NCBI RefSeq assembly: GCF_000612545.2
Contig: NZ_CP097800.1
Coordinates: 3,821,001-3,885,000 of the forward strand
Length of the DNA stretch: 64,000 nt
Source of the DNA: Streptomyces sp. PCS3-D2
GTDB taxonomy: Bacteria > Actinomycetota > Actinomycetes > Streptomycetales > Streptomycetaceae
Reading direction: 5' to 3'
Below, piece by piece: positions 57,158 through 64,000 of the stretch. The position numbers and the translations under genes were made by a program. The notes under the pieces were generated by a model that made no database searches, was not told the origin of the DNA, and saw nothing but the letters and a program-made list of their open reading frames with translations. Numbering within the stretch: position 1 is the first letter of the stretch; the number at the start of each line of letters is the position of its first letter.

Positions 57158-59740
57158 ATGAGCGAGCACCGCCGCAAACCGCCGCAACCGCAGGGCGGGG
57201 GGCGGGCTTCTGCCCGCCGCGCCGCCCAGCAGCACCCCGGCAGGGGTGCCGGACGTGACGTCCCCACCGCGTCACACAGCGGTCCGTACGCACAGCAGCC
57301 CGCCCGGGGCAGTCGCGCCGACGCCCGCCGAGCCGCGCAGAGAGGGTCTTCGGGCCGTGGCAGAGGCGGAGCAGGCAGCGCGCGCGGCGCCGGCCGCCAG
57401 GACAGGCGGCTGATCAACTACCCGCGGTCCGACCGGGACGGATGGAAGCGCTTCGTCCCTTCCTGGAAGCTGGTGTCCGGAACCGCCCTGGGCTTCTTCG
57501 CGGTGATCATCGCCGGAGCCGGCATCGGCATCGCCATGGTGAGCACGCCGGACCCGAACAAGGCGGCCGAAGCGCAGAACAACGTCTTCTACTGGGCCGA
57601 CGGCAGCCAGATGGTGGCCACAGGCGGTTCGATGAACCGGCAGATCGTCCCCATCTCGAGCATCCCCCGGTCGATGAGGGACGCCGTGATCGCGGCGGAG
57701 AACGAGTCCTTCGAGTCCGACAAGGGCGTGGACCCGATGGGTATCGCCCGCGCCGTGTGGAACATGGGCACGGGCGGCTCCACCCAGGGCGGCTCGACGA
57801 TCACCCAGCAGTACGTGAAGAACACCTACCTGGACTCCGAGCAGACGCTCAAGCGGAAGGTCACCGAGCTCTTCATCGCGATCAGGCTGGGTGTCTCCGA
57901 AGAGAAGGACACGGTCCTCGCGGGATACCTCAACACCGCCTACTACGGCCGTGACGCCTACGGCATCCAGGCTGCGGCCCGCGCCTACTTCGGCAAGGAC
58001 AGCCAGGACCTGAACCCCTCCGAGTGCGCCTTCCTGGCCGCCATGCTCAAGGGCCCCAACCTCTACAACCCGGACGGCGGCATCGGTGCCGCGGCCACTC
58101 CCGCCCTCAACGAGGACCGCGCCAGGAAGCGCTGGGCCTGGGTGCTGGACCGCGAGGTCGAGGTGGGCCGCATGGACCCGGCCGAGCGGGCTAAGTACAC
58201 GCAGTTCCCCGAGCGCGTCGAGTCGGAGCAGGCCCGCGGCATGACCGGCCAGATCGGCTACCTGGTCGACACGGCCAAGGCGTACGTGATGAAGACCAAG
58301 GGCATCACCGTCGAGCAGATGGCCCTCGGCGGCTACCGGATCAAGACCACCTTCGAGAAGCCCAAGGTGGACGCCATGGCCAAGGCGGTGGAGGACATCC
58401 GCGCCGGGCTGATCGACGAGAAGAAGCGCCCCGACACCGACACCTTCGTACAGTTCGGCGCGGCCTCCGTGGACGTGAAGACCGGCGCGCTCGTGGCCCT
58501 GTACGGCGGCCCGGGCTGGGACCAGAAGTACTTCGCCAACAACGCCAACACCAGCGGTGTCCCGGTCGGCTCGACCTGGAAGCCGTACGTGCTGGCGGCG
58601 GCCATGGAGTACGGCACCCAGAACTCCAACGGCAAGGGCATCTCGGCCGACAGCAAGTACCAGGCGAACGACCTCACCGTCATCAACAACCGTGAGGGCA
58701 AGCCGCTGCGCGACGCCTCGGGCAAGCCCTTCAAGCAGAAGAACGAGAGCCCGACCCCCTTCGGGTACGTGACCCTCAACGAGGCGATGGAGAAGTCCAT
58801 CAACGTTCCGTTCGCCCAGCTCGTCTTCGACGTCGGCCACGACAAGGTCAAGACCGTGGCGAAGTCCACGGGCATCCTGGAGGAGTCGATCAACCCCAAC
58901 AACGACGCCTCCTTCGCCCTGGGCACCTCCACCCCCAGCGCCATCCGCATGGCCGACTCCTATGCGACCTTCGCCGCCTCCGGCACGCACCGCGAGCCGT
59001 ATTCCGTGATCGCGGTCGAGAAGAACGGCGAGAAGCTGTCCGGCTTCGAGGCCCCCAAGGACCAGCGGGCCATGGACCACGCGGTCGCGGACAACATCAC
59101 CAAGGTGCTGCAGAACGTCGTCGAGAACGGCACCGGCAAGAAGGCCAAGAAGCTGGGCAGGCCCGCGGCGGGCAAGACCGGTACCACGGACGAGAACAAG
59201 TCGGCCTGGTTCGTCGGGTACACCCCGGAGCTCTCCACCTCCGTGGTCCTCTTCCGCACCGACCCCAACTCGGCGGAGAAGAACCTGATCTCCATGAAGG
59301 GCGTGGGCGACATCCCCTCCCTCCACGGTGGCGACATCCCGGCCGAGATCTGGACCGAGTACATGGGGGAGGCCCTCAAGGGCGCCCCGGTCAAGCGGTT
59401 CCCGGAGGCCGAGGACATCGGCGTCACGGCCGATTCGGCCGGCGCCCCCTCCCCCACCCCTGAGGCACCCGTGACGCCGTCCTCCTCCCCGTCCTCGGTC
59501 CCGCCGAGCACTCCGCCGCCCTCCCCGACGCCTTCCAAGGGCGGTGGCCGGCCGTGCAAGCCGTGGGAGCTGTACTGCGACCCGGACACCACGCGCGGCG
59601 GCACCAACGACGGCACCACCACCGGAAGCAGTACGGGCATCATCGGCGGGCCCAGCGGATCACCGTCCCCCTCGCCCAGTACCAGACCGGGACGCCCGGG
59701 CGGCCTCACCGGATCGACCACCGGTACCGCCACGGAGTGA
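57158..59740 (+). CDS. class A penicillin-binding protein (transglycosylase/transpeptidase)
   Basis: An 860-residue bifunctional peptidoglycan synthase. A basic disordered N-terminus and one membrane helix (VSGTALGFFAVIIAGAGIGI) precede the GT51 domain (AAENESFESDKGVDPMGIAR; GGSTITQQYVKNTYL). The transpeptidase has SxxK as GSTWKPYV, SxN-like SINVPF and KTG as AAGKTGTTDENK. The C-terminus is a Pro/Ser/Thr-rich, surface-type tail with PCKPWELYC. The ATG at 57158 follows CGAGGAG by about 11 bases. Confidence 0.95.
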   Translation: MSEHRRKPPQPQGGGRASARRAAQQHPGRGAGRDVPTASHSGPYAQQPARGSRADARRAAQRGSSGRGRGGAGSARGAGRQDRRLINYPRSDRDGWKRFVPSWKLVSGTALGFFAVIIAGAGIGIAMVSTPDPNKAAEAQNNVFYWADGSQMVATGGSMNRQIVPISSIPRSMRDAVIAAENESFESDKGVDPMGIARAVWNMGTGGSTQGGSTITQQYVKNTYLDSEQTLKRKVTELFIAIRLGVSEEKDTVLAGYLNTAYYGRDAYGIQAAARAYFGKDSQDLNPSECAFLAAMLKGPNLYNPDGGIGAAATPALNEDRARKRWAWVLDREVEVGRMDPAERAKYTQFPERVESEQARGMTGQIGYLVDTAKAYVMKTKGITVEQMALGGYRIKTTFEKPKVDAMAKAVEDIRAGLIDEKKRPDTDTFVQFGAASVDVKTGALVALYGGPGWDQKYFANNANTSGVPVGSTWKPYVLAAAMEYGTQNSNGKGISADSKYQANDLTVINNREGKPLRDASGKPFKQKNESPTPFGYVTLNEAMEKSINVPFAQLVFDVGHDKVKTVAKSTGILEESINPNNDASFALGTSTPSAIRMADSYATFAASGTHREPYSVIAVEKNGEKLSGFEAPKDQRAMDHAVADNITKVLQNVVENGTGKKAKKLGRPAAGKTGTTDENKSAWFVGYTPELSTSVVLFRTDPNSAEKNLISMKGVGDIPSLHGGDIPAEIWTEYMGEALKGAPVKRFPEAEDIGVTADSAGAPSPTPEAPVTPSSSPSSVPPSTPPPSPTPSKGGGRPCKPWELYCDPDTTRGGTNDGTTTGSSTGIIGGPSGSPSPSPSTRPGRPGGLTGSTTGTATE

Positions 59741-59830
59741 TCGGCGGGCACCGCCCTCCGGTGAAGCCGAGGAAGGCCGTCGCACCCACTGTGCGGCGGC
59801 CTTCCCGCGTCCCCCGCCCGGTACGGCAGG

Positions 59831-61300
59831 ATGACCCCCATGACCCAGGTGCACGAGGACCGCCCCGTACTGCCCACGCAGCAGGACGAGGTCGCCGCAG
59901 CCGGCAGTGAGCTGATCGGCGGCCCGCTCGGCCGCCACGCCCGCCTCGGCGGCCACTGGCTCGGACCGGTGCGCGTCGTGGCCCTCGTCGCCATCGGCAT
60001 GTTCGCGCTCGGCATGGTGCAGAAGCTGCCCTGCTACGAGTGGGCCTGGTTCCGCGGGGCGTCCTCGCAGTACACCCACGCCTGCTATTCCGACATCCCG
60101 CATCTGTACGCGGTCCGCGGCTTCGCCGACAATCTGACTCCGTACTTCGACCGGCTCCCCGGCGACATGGAGTACCTGGAGTACCCGGTCCTCACGGGGC
60201 TCTTCATGGAGATCGCCTCCTGGCTGACTCCCGGCAGCGGTTCCATGCAGCACCGCGAGCAGATGTACTGGATGGCCAACGCGGGCATGCTGATGGCCTG
60301 TGCGGCGGTCATCGCCGTCTGCGTCGCCCGTACCCACCGCCGCCGGCCTTGGGACGCCCTGCTCTTCGCCCTCGCGCCCGCTTTCGCCCTGACGGCGACG
60401 ATCAACTGGGACCTGCTGGCCATCGCCCTGACCGCGGCCGGGATGCTCATGTGGTCCCGCGGCCGGACGGTCCTCTTCGGAGCCCTCATCGGCCTGGCCA
60501 CCGCCGCCAAGCTGTACCCCGTCCTGCTGCTCGGCGTCCTGTTCGTGCTCTGCTGGCGGGCCGGCAAGTGGCGTTCATTCGGCGAGGCCACTGCCGCGGC
60601 GGCCGGAGCCTGGCTCGTGGTGAACGTTCCCGTCATGCTCTTCGCCTGGGAGGGCTGGACGAAGTTCTACACCTTCAGCCAGGAGCGGCCCATCGACTTC
60701 GGCTCCGTCTGGCTGCTGATCTCCCAGCGCTCGGGCAACCCCTTGCACGACGCCAACACGTATGCCACCGGGCTGACGCTCCTGCTGTGCGGGGCCATCG
60801 GCCTGCTCACGCTGACCGCCCCCCGCCGCCCCCGCTTCGCCCAGCTGGCCTTCCTCGTCGTCGCCGCGTTCATCCTCTGCAACAAGGTCTACTCGCCGCA
60901 GTACGTGCTGTGGCTCATCCCGCTCGCCGCGCTGGCCCGGCCGCGCTGGCGGGACTTCCTGATCTGGCAGGCCGGCGAGGTCGTCTACTTCCTCGGGATC
61001 TGGTTCTACCTCGCCTACATCAACAGCGGGGACAAGCACCAGGGCCTGCCCGTGGAGGGCTACCAGCTGGCGATCGCCGCCCACCTGCTGGCCACGCTGT
61101 ACCTGTGCGCCGTCGTCGTCCGCGACATCCTGCTCCCTGAGCACGACGTCGTACGCCGGGACGGCTCGGACGACCCCTCCGGGGGCGTCCTGGACGGGGC
61201 GCCGGACGTGTTCGTGCTGTCGGACGCAGCGAGGGCGCCGCGCTACGCGGCGCCCTCGGAGGGACAGCGGGTCGACTGGGGCACCGGCCCCCGGGACTGA
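59831..61300 (+). CDS. GT87-type membrane glycosyltransferase
   Basis: A 489-residue protein with about 10 membrane helices and a first luminal loop containing acidic residues typical of GT-C enzymes (ACYSDIPHLYAVRGF). Features such as EYPVLTGLFMEIASW and YSPQYVLWLIPLAAL match the DUF2029/GT87 family of polyprenyl-phosphate-mannose-dependent mannosyltransferases. It follows a PBP gene, so wall or lipoglycan glycosylation is likely. ATG start. Confidence 0.88.
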   Translation: MTPMTQVHEDRPVLPTQQDEVAAAGSELIGGPLGRHARLGGHWLGPVRVVALVAIGMFALGMVQKLPCYEWAWFRGASSQYTHACYSDIPHLYAVRGFADNLTPYFDRLPGDMEYLEYPVLTGLFMEIASWLTPGSGSMQHREQMYWMANAGMLMACAAVIAVCVARTHRRRPWDALLFALAPAFALTATINWDLLAIALTAAGMLMWSRGRTVLFGALIGLATAAKLYPVLLLGVLFVLCWRAGKWRSFGEATAAAAGAWLVVNVPVMLFAWEGWTKFYTFSQERPIDFGSVWLLISQRSGNPLHDANTYATGLTLLLCGAIGLLTLTAPRRPRFAQLAFLVVAAFILCNKVYSPQYVLWLIPLAALARPRWRDFLIWQAGEVVYFLGIWFYLAYINSGDKHQGLPVEGYQLAIAAHLLATLYLCAVVVRDILLPEHDVVRRDGSDDPSGGVLDGAPDVFVLSDAARAPRYAAPSEGQRVDWGTGPRD

Positions 61301-61310
61301 CCGGGACGGC

Positions 61311-62342
61311 TCAGGCGTCGAGCATCCGGTCGAACTGCGTGGTGGTGTGGCGCAGGTGCGCCACCAGCTCGTCCCCGACCTTCGGCTCGGTCGCGTCGGC
61401 GGGCACGAACAGGATCGACACCTGCATGTGCGGCGGCTCGGCGAACCAGCGCTGCTTGCCCGCCCACACGAACGGCGAAAGGTTCCGGTTGACCGTGGCA
61501 AGGCCCGCCCGGGCGACGCCCTTGGCGCGCGGCATCACACCGTGCAGCGCCTTCGGGGCTTCCAGGCCCACACCGTGCGAGGTACCGCCGGCCACCACGA
61601 CCAGCCAGCCGTCGGAGGCCGCCTTCTGCTGGCGGTAGCCGAACCGGTCCCCCTTGGCCACGCGCGTGACGTCGAGCACCGAGCCGCGGTACTCGGTGGC
61701 CTCGTGGTCGCCCAGCCACAGCCGGGTGCCGATCCGGGCCCGGAAGCGGGTCTGCGGGAACTGCTGCTGGAGCCGTGCCAGCTCCTCGGCCCGCAGGTGG
61801 CTCACGAACATGGTGTGCAGCGGCAGTCGGGCCGCGCGCAGCCGGTCCATCCAGCCGATGACCTCCTCCACGGCGTCCGAGCCGTCCGGGCGGTCCAGCG
61901 GCAGGTGCAGGGCGAAGCCCTCGAGGCGCACGTCCTCGATGGCGCTGTGCAGCTGGCCGAGGTCCTGTTCGGAGATTCCGTGGCGGCGCATCGAGCTCAT
62001 GCACTCGATGACCACACGGGCGCCAACCAGGCTGCGGACGCCTTCCAATGAGGACACCGAGCGGATGACGCGGTCCGGCAGTGGCACCGGCTCCTCGCCC
62101 CGGCGGAACGGGGTGAGGACGAGTAGGTCGCCGCCGAACCAGTCCTTGATGCTGGCCGCCTCGTACGTGGTGCCGACCGCGAGGAGGTCGGCACCCATCC
62201 GGGTCGCCTCTTCGCACAGCCGCTCGTGGCCGAAGCCGTAGCCGTTGCCCTTGCAGACCGGGACCAACCCGGGGAACTGGTCCTGGACCTGCTTCTGGTG
62301 CGCACGCCAGCGCGCGGTGTCGACGTAGAGCGTGAGCGCCAT
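61311..62342 (-). CDS. alanine-racemase-like PLP protein
   Basis: A 343-residue protein with the alanine racemase N-terminal barrel: the PLP lysine is in VPVCKGNGYGFGH near residue 31. I did not recognise the second catalytic Tyr region of standard Alr, and the C-terminal beta domain seems small and atypical (SPFVWAGKQRWFAEPP...). ATG at 62342 is chosen over an upstream in-frame one because the PLP fold starts there. It is encoded next to a FemX-type gene, upstream of it in the opposite of GT87's direction. Racemase of another amino acid, or a PLP-binding homologue, are both possible. Confidence 0.82.
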   Translation of the reverse strand: MALTLYVDTARWRAHQKQVQDQFPGLVPVCKGNGYGFGHERLCEEATRMGADLLAVGTTYEAASIKDWFGGDLLVLTPFRRGEEPVPLPDRVIRSVSSLEGVRSLVGARVVIECMSSMRRHGISEQDLGQLHSAIEDVRLEGFALHLPLDRPDGSDAVEEVIGWMDRLRAARLPLHTMFVSHLRAEELARLQQQFPQTRFRARIGTRLWLGDHEATEYRGSVLDVTRVAKGDRFGYRQQKAASDGWLVVVAGGTSHGVGLEAPKALHGVMPRAKGVARAGLATVNRNLSPFVWAGKQRWFAEPPHMQVSILFVPADATEPKVGDELVAHLRHTTTQFDRMLDA

Positions 62343-62419
62343 GCCCGTCCGGGACCTCTCCTGTGCAGCTGCCTGGTGCAGCGGGACTGTGTGGGGAAAG
62401 CGGGTGGATCTGGGGGTCG

Positions 62420-63538
62420 TCAGCGACGCGACATGTAGATGTCGAGCGCCTTGTGCAGCACCTTGTTCAGCGGGAAGTCCCACTCGCCGACGTACTCCAC
62501 GGCTTCGCCGCCGGTACCGACCTTGAACTGGATCAAACCGAACAGGTGGTCGTTCTCGTCCAGCGTGTCAGAGATTCCGCGCAGGTCGTAGACGCTCGCA
62601 CCGAGTGCGTACGCGTCGCGCAGCATCCGCCACTGCATCGCGTTCGAGGGCCGGACCTCACGCTTGTGGTTGGCGGACGCGCCGTAGGAGTACCAGACGT
62701 GCTGGCCGACGGTGAGCATCGTGGCCGCGGCCAGCGGCTCGCCCTCGTGCGTGGCGATGTACAGGCGCATCCGGTTGGGGTCCTCGGAGTTGAGGGCCGT
62801 CCACTGACGCTGGAAGTAGCTGAGGGGGCGCGGGCGGAACTTGTCGCGCTCGGCCGTGATCTCGTACAGGTGCTGCCAGGTCGGCAGGTCCTCGTAGCCG
62901 CCCTGGACGACCTCGACGCCGGCCTTCTCCGCCTTCTTGATGTTGCGGCGCCACAGCTGGTTGAAGCCCTTGAGGACGTCGTCCAGCGAGCGGTTGGCCA
63001 GCGGCACCTGGAAGACGTAGCGCGGCTGGACGTCGCCGAAGCCGGCGCCGCCGTCCTCGGCCTGCTGCCAGCCCATGCGGCGCAGCTTGTCGGACACCTC
63101 GAAGGCGCGCGGCTCGATGACCGAGGCCTCCACATCGCGCAGTCGCTTCACGTTCGGGTCCTGGATGCCCGCCTTGATGGCGGCCGCGTTCCAGCGCCGG
63201 ATGACGACGGGCGGGCCCATCTTCACGGTGAAGGCGCCCTGCTGCTTGAGGTGGGCCAGCATCGGCTGGAGCCACTCCTCCAGGTTCGGGGCGTACCAGT
63301 TGATGACCGGCCCCTCGGGGAGGTATGCGAGGTAGCGCTTCACCTTGGGCAGCTGGCGGTACAGCACGAGTGCCGCTCCGACGAGTTCCTCGGACTCGTT
63401 GAACCAACCGAGGTTCTCGGAACGCCACTCGTTCTTCACGTCGGCCCACGCCGGGACCTGGCAGTGGCTCGCCGAGGGCAGGCTCTGGAGGTAACCCAGA
63501 TGCTGCTCTCGGCTGATGGTCCTCAGGGACAGGCTCAT
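62420..63538 (-). CDS. FemX-type peptidyltransferase (cell-wall bridge formation)
   Basis: A 372-residue protein of the FemAB/FemX family of tandem GNAT-like folds, which transfer an amino acid from tRNA to the lipid II stem peptide. Conserved-looking parts are SHCQVPAWADVKNEWRSENLGW near the start, RNIKKAEKAGVEV and the late VWYSYGASANHKREVRPSNAM. In Streptomyces FemX adds the first glycine of the pentapeptide bridge. The alanine-racemase-like gene follows 77 bp later on the same strand. Confidence 0.92.
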   Translation of the reverse strand: MSLSLRTISREQHLGYLQSLPSASHCQVPAWADVKNEWRSENLGWFNESEELVGAALVLYRQLPKVKRYLAYLPEGPVINWYAPNLEEWLQPMLAHLKQQGAFTVKMGPPVVIRRWNAAAIKAGIQDPNVKRLRDVEASVIEPRAFEVSDKLRRMGWQQAEDGGAGFGDVQPRYVFQVPLANRSLDDVLKGFNQLWRRNIKKAEKAGVEVVQGGYEDLPTWQHLYEITAERDKFRPRPLSYFQRQWTALNSEDPNRMRLYIATHEGEPLAAATMLTVGQHVWYSYGASANHKREVRPSNAMQWRMLRDAYALGASVYDLRGISDTLDENDHLFGLIQFKVGTGGEAVEYVGEWDFPLNKVLHKALDIYMSRR

Positions 63539-63679
63539 GCGGGGCGTCTCCTCGGCGGCTTCGCTGGCTATGGCGCGAAGCCTACTGCGACAGGGGCGCC
63601 ACCCTTCTGGGGGACGGGCCGCAGGCCCGGGCCGGTGTGCCGCCGGCGCCCTGCCGAGGAGGTGCCCCGGTCGGCCCTG

Positions 63680-63982
63680 TCAGCCCCCGAAGAGGCCACC
63701 GTGGAACATACCGAGGTAGAAGCCGATGGCAGACGCGCCAAGGCCGATGATCAGCGCGAAGCGCTCGCGTGTCGTGACGGAGACGAACTGTCCGTACGCG
63801 CCGGTCAGGATGCCGATCAGTCCGGCCCACGAACTGATCAGGTGCAGGTTGTGGAAGAAGGCCGTGACGAACGCCACGGCGCCGAGGGTGAGGGTGACCG
63901 CCATCAGGGTGTCCTGCAGCGGATGGGGCTTTCCGTCGGTCGAGAGCAGGGAGATCTGAGGGGGCCGCATTGCCTGTGCCAT
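63680..63982 (-). CDS. small three-helix membrane protein
   Basis: A 100-residue protein with three hydrophobic stretches (MAVTLTLGAVAFVTAFFHNL; WAGLIGILTGAYGQF; ALIIGLGASAIGFYLGMF). It is conserved near femX in streptomycetes as far as I recall, but has no known role. It begins at ATG 63982, close to the window edge. Confidence 0.75.
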   Translation of the reverse strand: MAQAMRPPQISLLSTDGKPHPLQDTLMAVTLTLGAVAFVTAFFHNLHLISSWAGLIGILTGAYGQFVSVTTRERFALIIGLGASAIGFYLGMFHGGLFGG

Positions 63983-64000
63983 CGGAAGGCACCTCCTGGC

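Overview
The window is a high-GC actinomycete chromosome segment that carries the replication origin. It is almost certainly Streptomyces: it has the gene order gyrA-gyrB-dciA-recF-gnd-dnaN-oriC-dnaA-rpmH-rnpA-yidD-yidC-khpB-rsmG-parA-parB, TTGTCCACA-type DnaA boxes, several TGTTTCACGTGAAACA parS sites, a DLW-39 protein and an ECF sigma factor (SigM type) next to trxB-trxA. Species cannot be read from the sequence.

Layout. (1) About 1-7810: a compact specialised-metabolism locus. A leftward operon encodes a lysine/ornithine N-monooxygenase, a stand-alone cupin, a stand-alone methionyl-tRNA-synthetase-like protein, an MFS exporter, an ATP-grasp ligase and a dimethylargininase-like hydrolase cut by the window edge. 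A second dimethylargininase-like gene diverges from it. N-hydroxylase plus cupin plus MetRS-like protein is the hallmark of hydrazine (N-N bond) forming machinery, so this is the best candidate for an undescribed pathway. (2) About 7838-8183: a deletion scar joining the 3' ends of an ArsR-type regulator and an efflux pump. (3) 8378-12395: tRNA-Ala, an HTH regulator, a Ser/Thr kinase, a secreted anchored protein and DLW-39. (4) 12402-23195: a 10.8-kb integrative and conjugative element of the pSAM2/AICE type inserted in the 3' end of tRNA-Ile(GAU), bounded by 44-bp direct repeats. It carries int, xis, repSA-like, Spd-like and FtsK-like transfer genes, a GntR repressor and a HAD hydrolase, and has itself been hit by an IS5-family insertion sequence.

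(5) 23344-39355: replication core, with gyrase, DciA, RecF, 6-phosphogluconate dehydrogenase, the beta clamp, oriC with many DnaA boxes and DnaA, then the divergent rpmH-rnpA-yidD-yidC-khpB-rsmG run. (6) 39460-55147: parAB with parS sites inside and around it, a GNAT protein, trxA/trxB, sigM with its anti-sigma factor, and a pseudokinase, the MurJ flippase and a DUF6049-type envelope protein. These are followed by the CCA-adding enzyme, a parS pair and an MFS transporter. (7) 55148-63982: inositol-1-phosphate synthase with a PadR regulator, a class A penicillin-binding protein, a GT87-type membrane glycosyltransferase, an alanine-racemase-like protein, a FemX-type peptidyltransferase and a small membrane protein.

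Regions 5-7 are ordinary core genome: origin firing, segregation, redox balance and cell-wall growth encoded side by side. The accessory content lies left of the tRNA-Ile gene. Coding density is high, and most long reading frames opposite these genes are GC-driven shadows.
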